From positions 45,732-86,165 of the forward strand of contig JBNGIS010017749.1 in assembly GCA_049999725.1 (NCBI GenBank): a DNA stretch of 40,434 nt. Reading direction: 5' to 3'. The stretch comes from Haplomitrium mnioides (Eukaryota > Marchantiophyta > Haplomitriopsida > Calobryales). Both the position numbers and the translations under genes were made by a program. Below, piece by piece: positions 1-10,589 of this stretch (positions are counted from its first letter, which is position 1; every line of letters starts with the position of its first letter). The notes under the pieces were generated by a model, which was not told the DNA's origin, did not search any database, and was given only the letters and a program-made list of their open reading frames with translations.

Positions 1-320
1 TAGAGTTTATGCAATCAAACATATTTCAAAGTAGTTTCTTGTGACATGTATTTCAATTTTTGGGCTTCAAATTGTAGTCAATGATAAATGTAATATTTTG
101 GTGAAAACTTACTACAATTTTTATACTTTTCATCAAATGTGAGTTTTCCAATATTTTCATAAAAACTAATAATATTGTTTGATTTTTAACAATAAAATTG
201 ACTCTCACTTTATCATGCTTGTTGAAATGGTAAAAAAAAACCTTAAAAACTCATGTACTTTTTTTCCAAAAAAAAATGTTCATGTTTTGAGTGGCTTGTT
301 CTTGGTTCAAAGTGGTGGCT
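1..320 (+). mobile_element. Element 1: right terminal piece of a DUF7869-type DNA element
   Basis: This segment is the inverted counterpart of the outer end of element 2 (about 4491-4830). Landmarks match on the opposite strand: the stretch at 30-100 corresponds to 4760-4810, the AT-rich stretch at 140-270 to 4560-4710, and 268-320 to 4491-4540. It is therefore the transposase-side end of a copy lying mostly to the left of the window, with its gene on the plus strand. The terminal repeat is at 291-320 and gypsy coding sequence follows directly, so the element appears inserted in a gypsy pol gene. No coding capacity is visible in this part. Confidence 0.7.
291..320 (-). repeat. Terminal inverted repeat, element 1
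   Basis: Read on the minus strand it begins AGCCACCACTTTGAACC and continues AAGAACAAGCCAC. This closely matches the terminal sequences at 4491-4521 and 31672-31701, which lie in the opposite orientation. Sequence identity drops at the outer edge, where gypsy coding begins. Confidence 0.7.
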
Positions 321-1004
321 TTTTTTTATATCAAGTTGGAGTATAAGCCAAGAAAGTGCTACACTATTCCAAATACATTGTTACAAAAGATGGATCATCA
401 ATTAGATACACTAGGGGTGGCAAACACTAGCATTCTACATCTTGATGAGGCAACTAGCGAAGGTTATCGACAAAAGCTACAATCTTGTTCAAACACAACT
501 AGTGGTAAAAGAGACCGAGTATCATACTTTTCCATTAGGGATGTTATTCTCTATCGAGGTCATCAAATATATGTTCCAAAAGGTGTTATATTTTGCATAA
601 CATGTTTATAAAAAGCATCCAACATCTCTATCTCAAGGTAATTTAGAGTGGACAAGACTAAATATTTGCTTCAACACACTAGGTGGTGGCCAAACCTAGC
701 TCGAGACCGTTGTAGATTCATTTGTTCTTGTGAAAGTTGTCAATCAAATAAGGCTTCATGTCAAAAACCAACTTAACTTCTTCAACCACTACCAATTCTT
801 ATTACTCGTTGGAAGCATGTAAGTTTGGATCTTGTCACTTCTCTTCCGACTATACTTTGTAGGTTTACAAAAGCTGTAATGTTTGTGAACAAGGTGAGTA
901 AGTAAATTCATTTGACACTTATTTGATAAGGATCCACGTTTCACTCAAAAAATGGGCGAAAGTTATCAAGGCTTTTGGGCACCAAACTCTATAGAATAGT
1001 TGCT
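321..1004 (+). pseudogene. Ty3/gypsy pol fragment (RNase H end to integrase)
   Basis: Conceptual translation gives a gypsy-type linker after RNase H (residues EYKPRKCYTIPN and HQLDTLGVANTSI), then the pre-integrase stretch YFSIRDVILYRGHQIYVPKG. Next comes a degraded zinc-binding region (TKYLLQHTRWWPNLARDRC, FICSCESCQSNKASCQKPT) and the start of the integrase core (LLQPLPI, WKHVSLDLVTSLP). That order is characteristic of plant gypsy elements, and the Cys pair of the HHCC finger is still visible. Frameshifts and stops interrupt it, for example after the ORF ending at 611. It is cut on the left by element 1 and on the right by an assembly gap, so integrase is incomplete. No LTR is visible. Confidence 0.75.
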
Positions 1005-1104
1005 NNNNNNNNNNNNNNNNNNNNNNNNNNNNNNNNNNNNNNNNNNNNNNNNNNNNNNNNNNNNNNNNNNNNNNNNNNNNNNNNNNNNNNNNNNNNNNNN
1101 NNNN
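1005..1104. other. Assembly gap (100 N)
   Basis: Exactly 100 N, a conventional placeholder for a gap of unknown size. It joins gypsy integrase on the left to element-derived noncoding DNA on the right, so the true junction and the expected terminal repeat of the right-hand fragment are hidden. Confidence 0.98.
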
Positions 1105-2445
1105 TCTTAGCTCTTATGAAAATGTTAGAAATTTCAAAATCGATGAAAAGTATAAAAATTATGGTATGTTTTTGCAAAAACTTGCATTTTTATTGATTAC
1201 ATTTCGGAGTCTAAAATATGAAATATATGTAACAATAAGTTATTTAAAAATAAGTTTTGTCGTACAAACTCTATACGCGCATAGACATTGTGCTCTTAAA
1301 AACTTTGTTTTGAAGAAAAAAATAGAAAACATGAGGAAAAAACCCAAGTAGGCTAGAAGACAAGAGAATGAGTTTGGAATTCTATGGCACAATAACCAAC
1401 AAAACAAAACATTGAATGGATTTTGGAGCTCTATTTTCAAGTTCAAGCAAGAAAGAAACTTTCTTTTGTACTTGAAAATCTATGCATGCAAAGGTTAAAG
1501 TGGACACATTTTAGAAGGTTTCAGCAATTCAAAATATTTTATAACTCGGAGAATCATATACGCAAAGGAGTTATAGTTCATAATCAAAAAGGATAGTGGC
1601 TTTAGGGATTTACTTTAGAGTTTAAACAGTCAACATCTCTAAGTTTTGGACGAGAGTCTACCACACAAAAGGTTTTGAGTTCTATAAGAGAGTCTTTGAG
1701 CAGTGTAGAATCTAAGTTCTACACGTTAGTCTTTGTATGTAGAAGGTTGAGAGTTGTATATGAGAGTTAGTACTTGTTAAGGCTTCGACTTCCACACCAA
1801 AGTCTATGCTCACATAGGAATCCGAGCTCAATATCTGAACACTCAGAAACAAAGACTTTGTTGAACATAGGCTTTAAGTTTTGCAGTAGAGTGTATGCGG
1901 GCATGAGGTTTTCACTTGCGCATTAAAGTCTATATGCGCATAGTCTTCAAACTTCTAGATCAGAGTCTAGATGCACTTAAGGTTCTATTTTCCTCAGCCA
2001 ACTCTAGGCTTGCTTATGATTAGGTTTTTTGAATTTGAATCTAAGAGCAAAAAGAGTACAAAGCTCTCCATCAGAGTCAAAGTGTGCAAAAGGTTTCAAG
2101 TTTTACATCAAAGTCATTGCAAGCAAAGGACTAAGTAGTCGATTTGAGTGAATGCTTCAACAATACCAAAACACTAAACTCTTTTGGAAAACAATAAAAA
2201 AGAATATAATTACATTTTGGATCAAAAACGTTTTCACAAACCAAATGAAATTTATGATTAAATGTTTAAGTTTCATTTACAAAAGATAAAAATGAACTTG
2301 GAATGTTTTACACTAAAAGGTTTACGGTGACATAAGTTCAAGAAATTTTTTGACAACAATCTAAGGTACTTTATAAAAAAAAACTTAAATTACAATATTG
2401 GTGCTCTATCATAGATTGCTCAATGTGTAGAAAGTATTAAAATTA
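1105..2445 (-). mobile_element. Internally deleted copy of the DUF7869-type element
   Basis: Most of 1105-2395 aligns by eye to the 3' noncoding side of element 2 (about 4695-5975) and of element 3 (about 14330-15740). Shared landmarks include the ATGAAAAGTATAAAAATTATGG stretch, AACCCAAGTA, TCTTTGAGCAGTGTAGAATC and repeated CTATGCGCGCATAG-like palindromes. Near 2395 it jumps to a short piece (about 2399-2438) that matches transposase coding sequence around 16330-16370 in element 3. Roughly 570 bases, including the 3' end of the gene, are therefore deleted. Similarity ends near 2440. No functional coding capacity remains. Confidence 0.7.
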
Positions 2446-3690
2446 CGGTTCAAATTACAATGCTTGGTTATTCTTTGTAGATCCCTATTTTTGCACAAGC
2501 ATTGTGACTTCCGCCCTAAACAAAGTATATATCTTGCACGGATTTATGTAGAAACCAAGTTGGATTTAGTGGAACAATCTCTTGGGTCTACCAAAACCAA
2601 AGAGGCATTGACAAGGTCTAGAGGTTAATAAGTAGTAGTTCTTGCATAGTATACTTATGCATGTCAATTTTGTGAATTGTGAGATTTTAATTGTCATTAG
2701 AATCACTATTATGAAAAATAAAATTCTCAATATAAACATAAATAGTTGGGGCTTGGAGTCTATTATTATTGTAGAGTTGGCATGGAGTTTCTCTTTACCA
2801 TGTACTTATCTTTCTCTTGCTCTATTGCATCTAGTACCTTTGACTGCCAAGGTATTGCTTGCGCTATGTTTGGGAAAAAGTAATAGGGGAACTCTTTAGT
2901 GAAGATGGAGTCTTTGGTTAGGTGTTCTTCTAACATTGGAATGCATGATTTACTCCTTAACATAATCTCCAACCTATTCTTTAATAGGTTTCTCAACATT
3001 TTCTCCTTTTTCATTTTTTATACTAAAGCAAATATTTGGTTCCTCTGCCTATCCTTTCTTGGTTGGTTTTGGAAATTTGGATGGTTCAAAGCAACCAGCC
3101 TTCTATTTTTCATGAGTGGCTAACCAAACATGGCTCTACCATTTTCAAAAAGTATATATTCTTCAAAATATCAAATAAGATTTTTTTTTTCAACTTTTTT
3201 GAGTACTTCAAACATAATCAACCAATTTCTCTTTTTGACAATGCACAAATTTCTTAGAAAACAATATCCACGATGTTTTTTTTTGGAAAAATTTATCCAA
3301 AAGATCCCTTTTGGATCTAGAGAAAATGGTTGAGAATCTATTCTAGAAATATAACAATGATTTTCTTTGCAGAGTTGCCTCTTCCATCTATCTCATCTAT
3401 TTCTACATTGTTAACAATCCACAACTCATATTACATTGCCTCTTTTTTGAAATAACAACCATTGAGCCACTAGAGTTGGTGTTCAACTGATTCTCCCGCC
3501 ATCCAAGACCACTTTCAAAGGTTTTACTATTCTATAATGTCTCACTCTCAAATAGTCTAAAGTGCAAAGTTGCTTGTTTATTTATTTTTTACTTTCAATT
3601 TTTGGAATATTAACAACTATAGTAATAGAAACAAAAGATGACACGCTAGAAATAAATCAAAGCTAGTTTGAAATTATTGCATTTTCAAAT
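2446..3690. other. Unclassified AT-rich DNA, possibly decayed coding on minus strand
   Basis: I recognise nothing firmly here. A minus-strand open frame at 2766-3014 reads like decayed coding sequence (for example QSKVLDAIEQEKDKYMVKRN). A second minus frame just upstream (3015-3125) contains GCFEPSKFPKPTKKG, consistent with a frameshifted old gene. I cannot assign a family. The remaining DNA is simple and T-rich, with no RNA gene or repeat array that I can support. Confidence 0.3.
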
Positions 3691-4440
3691 GTCCAAGTGT
3701 TCAATGGGTCACCATGTAAGCCAATGAGAGTGATTGTTGAATCATTCTCCACCAAGTTGATAGGGTGTTTTCTATAAACAAGTCATCTCCAAGTACCAAT
3801 TAGTTGGTTTACTGTTGTGAGTGATTGGCATATCATACTTAAGCCACCAAGAGATCTTTGAGAGTGATCACTTGATTACTCTTTATGTTTAAGTTTTGGC
3901 ATGAAAATTTGTTGTCTTAATGAGAGTGTTCAACAAAAGATCAATCGTTGCGTAATGGACCAAACACTCTTTGAGTGACATACCAACCATTCTTTGAGTG
4001 AATGGCCAAACTCTATGGAGTGATTGGCTAGTCATTCTAAGAGTGCTCAGCCAATCACTAGAGAGTGATTGGTCAATCACCAAAAAATTATTTTATTTCT
4101 TGCTCTAAAAGTGAACTGCTAATCATTGTAAGTTTGCTTAGTTGATAACTCTTTGAGTGACTAGACAATTACATAAAAGTTCTTTGCCCATTGAGATTAC
4201 AATGGACCAAACTCTACTTCAGTGTTTGGTCAATCACCTTAAGAGTGATCTCCCAATCTTGTTGCAATGGACAAAGACTCTTTGAGATGTCACCCAATCA
4301 TGTCACAACGTGAGCAAGATTGTAAAGCAAATGAGATTGGTGATTACTCTTAAAAAGTATCTAAACTCAAGAGAGTGATTGTTTGATAACTCTTCTAAGC
4401 TAAAATTGTTCTCAAAACCATAGTTGCCCCAATAAGAGGG
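3690..4440. repeat. Degenerate palindromic minisatellite (CACTC...GAGTG type)
   Basis: This gene-free region is built from degenerate copies of a roughly 22-24-base unit resembling CCAATCACTCTTTGAGTGAT. The copies are clearest at 3955-4085, where CACTCTTTGAGTG, CATTCTTTGAGTGAATGG and CCAATCACTAGAGAGTGATTGG follow one another. The unit is itself an imperfect palindrome. More scattered copies continue to about 4440. The sequence differs from the ATGCGCGCAT palindromes in the rest of the window, but the design (short palindromic unit of about 24 bases) is the same. Confidence 0.6.
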
Positions 4441-4490
4441 GTTCTCTCATCATCTTTCAACATTTTGAACATCATATTATTGATAGTTAA

Positions 4491-4521
4491 TAGCCGCTAC
4501 TTTGAACCAAGAACTTGCTAC
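4491..4521 (+). repeat. Terminal inverted repeat, element 2 (left end)
   Basis: Begins TAGCCGCTACTTTGAACC and continues AAGAACTTGCTAC. It matches the element 1 end in inverted orientation and the element 4 end at 31672 in the same orientation. It marks the transposase-side terminus of element 2. The upstream flank, ending GATAGTTAA, shows no similarity to the other flanks. Confidence 0.7.
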
Positions 4522-7500
4522 TCAAAACAAGAATTTTTTTTTCTTCGGAAAAACGTAGTTTTCAAGCATAAAAATAAAGAAAGCAAGGTTGTTTTTAAAA
4601 AAAAAAAGCTACATGAGCTTTTGAGCTTCATTTTTTTGTCATTTTAACAAGCTTTATAGAGTGGGAATCAATTTTTATTATGCAAAATTGAATGATATTC
4701 TTAGTTTTTATGGAAATGTTGGAACCTTGAAATCAATGAAAAGTATAAAAATTATGGTGTGTTCTTACAAAAAACTTGCATTTTCTATTGATTATATTTC
4801 AAAGCCTAAAAATTGAAACATACATCAGAATAGATTATTTTAAGTAAATTTGGTTGCACAAAGTCTATGCGTGTAGAGATATGGTGCTACTAAGAACTTA
4901 ATTTTTGAAAACAAAAGAGAAAACTTGAGGAAAAAACCCAAGTAAACTAGAAGTCAAGGTTTGGAGTCCCAATGCACCATAACTAACAAAACCAAACCTT
5001 GCGTGAAATTCAAAGCTCTATTTTGAAGCTCAAGGAAGAAAGAAGCTTTCTTTTGTAATTCAAAATCCATGCGCACAAAGGTTAAAGTGGTCATATTTTA
5101 AAAGGTTTCAGCAATTTAAAATCTTTTATAACTTAGAGACTCATATACGCAAAGGAGTCATAGTTTAGAATCAAAAAGGCTAGTGGCTTTAGAGATTCAT
5201 CTTAAAGTCTAAATACGCATCAAGCTCCAAGTTTTGGACCAGAGTCTTCCAAAAAAATGGTTTCTAGCTCTACAAGAGCATCTTTGAGCAGTGTAGAATC
5301 TAAGTTGTACATAATAGTGTTTGTATGTAGAAGGTTCAAGGTTGTGTATGAGAGTTAGTAAGTGTGGAAGGCTTTAACTTCCAAACCAAAGTCTATGCGT
5401 GAATAGGAATCCAAGTTCAACATCTGAGCACTCGGCAACAAAGACTATGTTGAATATAGGTTTTAAGTTCCAAAATAAAGTTTATGCACACATAAGGTTT
5501 TGACTTGTGCATCAAAGTCTATGTACACATAGGGTTCAGACTTCTAGATCTGAGTCTAGATGCGCTTAAGGTTCTGTTTTTTATAGTAAACTCTAGGCAT
5601 GTTTACAAGTTCTTTTTCTGAATTGGAATTTAAGAGTAAAAGAAGTAAAAAGCTCTTCATCATAGTCTAAGCACACAAAAGGTTTCAAGTTTTACATCAA
5701 AGTCCTTGCAAGAAAATGACTAAGTAGTCGATCTAGACACACGATTTAGCTATAAACTCTTCTAGCAAACAATAAAGAAGGAAAGAATATAACTATATTT
5801 TGGATCAAAAACATTTTAGAAACCAAATGAAATTTATGATTAAATGTTTAAGTTTCATTTACAAAAGAAAAAAAATGAACTTGGAATGCTTTACACAAAA
5901 AAGTTCAAAGTGGCATATAAATTCAAGAAATATCTTGATAACATTCTTAAGTACTTTATAAAATAATAAGCTTAAATTACAACATAAATTGAAATTATAT
6001 AACAAACAGTGGGGTTTCTAAATGACTTTAGTCACTTGTATCAACTTCTTTAGATTCAACTTCAAAAGATTCATAAAGATTAACACACTCTACCTCATTG
6101 TTGATAATGTTGATTGAATCTCTTTCAAGCAAATGATAATTGATTGCTTATTGTCTTTTATAATCAATGGACTTGATTTAATAGTAGCTAGAGTGGTTTT
6201 CTTAAATTGGTTTTTTTGTATGAGAAGAAAATCAAAAGACAAAATTGTGATTTTTGTTACATCAAGTACATCAATATGTAACTTGGATTTGTGTTTCCCT
6301 TTTGTTGTTGCTATTTTTTTGGAAAGTATTGTTTAGAAAATATATCTTGAGCCTCACAAACAAGCTGTAGAGCACGTACTTGTTTTGGGTTGGGAGGTTC
6401 TTCCTCATCAAATGACAAAATTTTGAGAACTTTGGCAATTCAAAACGACCTACCATTTGGATTGAGTGATGCAACAACACAAATAAAACTTTTGGCTTTC
6501 ACCTCATATAAGTTGTCAAATTTGTGTCCGTATTTGGTATGATGTGAAATAGTCTCTTCTTACGACCTAGGTTGTAGATTGCTTGACTTGTAGAAAGTAT
6601 ACGTTGTATTGGAATATCTTTCTCTGATTGTTGAGCATCAAACTCAGAACTTGGATGAATATTTTGAGAATTGTTACAAGTATTTTTTGGTTTTGAAGGT
6701 GGAAAGGTAAATTCTGTTTCAAGTCTTTGTCTTTTTGTTTCAAGGATGTAAGCCACAATCTCTTGTTAGGCTAGGAAAAAGTCATTCCACCATTGAATAT
6801 CAAAATTTGTAAAGAACTTGTAGCAATTCTCATTTATATTGTCTCTTTTTGCAAAGACCACTTTCTTTGTGTCAACTTCTCTTTCTTCCTTTTGAGATCG
6901 TTTGGTTTCAGAATATGGTTTGAGAAGAATTAATATTGAACTTAAAATTTCTTTATCTACTTTAGGTAGACACTTCAACTTACAAGTACCATTTAGAGGG
7001 AACCAAAATTCATCTGTTGAAAATTGTTTTATCCAAATCTTTGGCTTTGAATCACTCAACTTGAACTTGAATTGTTGATTAAAGATAATATCATGTATTC
7101 TTTGAACCACATAGGGACGCTATTGTAGAAAACATTTGAAATCATAAGTCTTCATCATAAGAGTTACTTGTAGTTTAGGACTGTAAGATAGGTGGAGCGC
7201 TTCACAAGACTTGTAATCATAAAAGCTTTGATATGTTTCATATGTTTCAAAAATATGTTGATTATTTGATTAATTTGATCATGAGTGTGGCCAACCATGA
7301 AAATCCACACCTTGATTTTTTGGAAAACATTCTTGGCAATAAAGAGACTAAGATATCCAAATAAGATGGAACTCTTATTCTCTTGTGTTGTATTGTCTAA
7401 CTGAAGATACAAAATGAGAGGCAACGACCATTCAAAGTCATATAATATTCTATTGAGCACTATAATTGTCAAATTGGAGTCACTTTTTAAGTTTCTGTAG

Positions 7501-7759
7501 GTTAAAAAAACTCTTCAAGAAAGAGCATGATTGAATGTTAAGGCACCAACAACATACACACCTACCAAACAATCTTCATCGATGCTTTTTGGTGGTAAAC
7601 ACGAGTGTAGAATTGTTATTTTCTTTTGATCCATTCCATCAATCACAATTCCCAAGCACTTTTGACCATCAACATGACATTTTCTTTGATGGCTTGCAAG
7701 TTTTTCTTTTTCTTTCACTTGTTGGTCATGATGAAGAAATAGTTGGCAACTATATTTGA

Positions 7760-8622
7760 CTGCATCAACTCAAAGCACCAAAAGGATATAAATAGTTTAG
7801 TGCAATATGTCTTGATGTCTCAAATTCAAAATATAACTTCAAGCGTAAAAAATATTCAAAGCAACTTTAACAAATGCTTGGAATAGAAGAGATGAAAATT
7901 TTAAAAAAGGATTAAAAGCCTAGTTTGTACTCTCTAAATATAGGAGAATCAAGAAAACATTCACAATAACTAAGTGATCTTAAACAAACAAAGACTGCTA
8001 CTTGTCTTTGACTAAAAATATGCAAGATTTTTCAAAGGAGAAAAACAAGATTTGCGTCTTTGGGGTCACAAACTCGAACTTGAACTTCTACACTAGCATC
8101 AACTCTATGTGTGCATAGGATTCAAAGAAACAATAACTAATCATATACATGCATAGGGTCAAAAGAAACAACATTAATATCTTACCTTGGTTTGATTGTA
8201 GTCGCAATTGGAATTGAAAGAAACAAGAACAAAACCTATGTGTGTATAAAGTCACAAACAATATAAACAATTCTTGATCTTCTTTATGTCATGTTGGGCT
8301 TTGGATTGAAAGCAACAATTACAAAAATGTGCGCAAGCCTAAGATCACAACCAACAATAAAAACACTATCCTTTATTTGACTCTAGATGTGCTTTGGATT
8401 TAAACTAAAAGCAACAAAGCCTATTCGAGCATAAAGTATGTCTTGACAACTCCAATTGCTAAGGTTTTTTTTGACACGAACCTCATTTGAAAAACAACTT
8501 TACAAAATCAATACCTTGTTGCACTGAGTTGAGAAAGCATAACATCTCTAGAACAAAGCTTTGAGTCTCATAAAAAGAGCATCATAATAACCATAGATTT
8601 CAAAAGAAAAGTAATTTGTTAC
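7760..8622 (-). other. Intron of the element 2 DUF7869-like gene
   Basis: In minus sense the donor is CAAAGGTAACAAAT and the acceptor is TTGATGCAG. The same donor and acceptor context flanks the intron in element 4 (38787-39562) and in element 3 (17534-26250), which supports real splicing in the ancestor. The intron contains CTATGTGTGCATAG-like palindromes and no open frame of note. Confidence 0.6.
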
Positions 8623-9514
8623 CTTTGTTCAACTCCAAAATGGTTTTTTTCCGCAATGATTTTATTTCTTTGCAAGTTCTACAAGCAACAAGTCTATTTC
8701 ATTTTGGAATTTTAACATTTGGAAAATGTGTTTTCCAATGTTTTGTCAAACCAAAAAAACTAAGAATGCAATTGAGATCTTTTTCTTTCAAATAAGTTGT
8801 GTAGTAGTCATAAACTTTCCATTTTGTAAAATTATCTGGCAAGCTATAAACTTTGTGAGTGGACATTCTCTCACAGAGTCTCTAGAAAAAACTATCCATC
8901 CATTCATGCACAAATACTTCCTTAGCAAAAAATTCTCTATTTCTAAAAATGCTTCTAAGATCTGCGCTCTTGAGATTTTGAGTCCTTTTGATTCTATCAT
9001 TCCTTTCTGATAATATTAACTTGAAGACTCTTCTGCAGACAACATTACCGCTAGGAAAAGTGATTAATTGTCAATATTGGAGATTTTTTCTTGGTATTCT
9101 CCACTGCAATGTAATATCTTGATTCTTTATGCTTTGTTGAAAATATATTTCTTTCACATTTTAAAAAGAAATTGTCTTGGACAACAAAAAACAATTGTTT
9201 TAACAACATAAAATTCTCCTCAACTTCAAAATTGGTATTAGATCAAGCATTTTCTTCATAAAGCTCTTGTCATGATGGACTTTTGACAAAGAATCGTCAC
9301 ATAAAGTATTTTCCCATTTGGGTTTTGGCCCAAACAAAGAACTCTTATGGTTTGACTATCTATTTGGTTCGTAAGCAAATCTTACCATCAGAGAGAAAGC
9401 ATTATCCTTAAGATCTTAAGCATCATCAATAACATTTTTTTTTCTCTTGAAATAAGTTTTTGATTGATGTGAATCATCTTGAGATGTAGGAGAACTAAAC
9501 TATGTTGAAACGAA

Positions 9515-10375
9515 ATCTTCATCAACATCTTGAACAGAAGGAAATGTTTTTTTCTAAAACAATTGGTGCTCTTGATAATAACTCCATAGAAAGATTGAGT
9601 GTCTTAGAGTCTTTGCTTGAATCATTGCCTAAACTGTCGTTTGAAGATTCCTCCAAACGATTTTGGTTTCTAGAGAATCTTCTATTCTCACTCAAAGGTC
9701 CAACTTGCTAAGAATTCACTTCTAGCTTGAGTGATGCAAACAGTGACAGGGTATCACCTCCAAAATTGAAACAATCATTTGATTATATGCTTTTTGTATT
9801 TTTAAGAAACAAATTTGGATCTTGAATATCATTGTCGTCATCTGCTGATGATGAAGAAACCTCCACAACAGTCTTATTATTCAGACTTGAGCGTCTCTTT
9901 GTTGACTTATTAGAGTAGTCACTAGAAAGAGTAAACTAAAAAAAAATCTTCATCAACATCTTGAATAGAAGGAAATGTTTTTTCTAAAAAAATTGATGTT
10001 CTTGGTAATAACTTCATAGAAATATTGAGTGACTGAGACTCTTTGCTTGAATCATTGCCTAAACTGTCATGTCAAGATTCCTCCAAACAATTTTGGTTTC
10101 CAGAGAAATCTTCCATTCTCTTCAGAGGTCCAACTTGCTTAGAAATCACTCATTATTGAAGTGGTGCCAATGGTGACAGCGTATCACCTCCAAATTTGAA
10201 CAGTCATCCAATTCTATGCTTTTTGTATTTTGAGCAAAACGATTTGGATCTTGAACATCGTCATCGTCATCTGTTGATGATAAGGAAAGCTCCACAACCA
10301 TCTTGACATTTTGACTTGAATGTCTCTCTATTGATATGTTGGACTAGTCACCAAAAAGAGTAAATTTTGATGGCT
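9515..10375 (-). repeat. Tandem direct duplication, unit about 430 bases
   Basis: 9515-9945 and 9946-10375 are successive diverged copies of the same coding segment. ATCTTCATCAACATCTTGAA starts at 9515 and again at 9946, and GTATCACCTC falls at 9751 and 10181. Elements 3 and 4 have this segment once, so the duplication is private to element 2. The unit length is not a clean multiple of three, so it may itself have shifted the frame. Confidence 0.85.
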
Positions 10376-10394
10376 TGACTGGCAAGAAAGATCC

Positions 10395-10545
10395 ACTATG
10401 TGCAAAAGGTTGACTCTTGGATCTTATATGCTCATTGAGTTCACTCCTTGATCCTATTCACGTATTGGGTTCACTCTTTGATCTTTTACGTGCATAGGAT
10501 TCAATCCTTGATCATATGCGTGCACATGGTTTAGGGCTCGATCTT
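10395..10545 (-). repeat. 30-base palindromic minisatellite inside the transposase gene
   Basis: Successive units begin TTCACTCCTTGATC, TTCACTCTTTGATC and TTCAATCCTTGATC. They are 30 bases apart and each carries a decayed TATGCGTGCATA-like palindrome. They correspond to the coding repeat at 37302-37435 in element 4 and to 27600-27760 in element 3. Confidence 0.75.
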
Positions 10546-10589
10546 CCTCTATTGATGTATCTTGTTCAATAACTACCAAGTGCTACAAG

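Larger units (their letters stand above)
4491..10575 (-). mobile_element. Element 2: DUF7869-type DNA element, truncated
   Basis: From the left, this element has a terminal repeat, about 1.5 kb of noncoding DNA with scattered CTATGCGTGCATAG-like palindromes, then a minus-strand DUF7869-like pseudogene. Comparison with elements 3 and 4 shows that the divergent promoter and methyltransferase-like gene should follow on the right. Instead, similarity stops near 10575, where a copia remnant begins. The right half was therefore lost by deletion or recombination. The 4491-6027 part holds no gene. Confidence 0.75.
6028..10575 (-). pseudogene. DUF7869-like transposase pseudogene, element 2
   Basis: Read on the minus strand. 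The N-terminal start is missing. Exon sequence includes the 30-base repeat coding region (10395-10545), an acidic LLEEFS/SLG-like region duplicated in tandem, and the RECPLTKFIA/KEIKSL segment near 8700-9000. An intron follows at about 7760-8622 (GT donor and AG acceptor visible in minus sense). The core then has VIDGMDQKK (first Asp), YLQLDNTTQENKSS (second Asp) and FMVGHTHDQINQ (third Asp or His-Asp motif). After it come WIKQFSTDEFWFPLNG, WWNDFF and a C-terminal module whose decayed frame reads SFWIAKVLKI. The ancestral end is EVDTSD and TAA at 6028-6030, shared with element 3. Stops and frameshifts break it into several frames. The function is inferred: probable DDE-type transposase or integrase-like enzyme acting on DNA. 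Confidence 0.65.

Noticed and set aside
975-1196. Open frames spanning the N runs (also 14789-15193)
   Set aside because: They read through 100 N of unknown sequence and unknown length.
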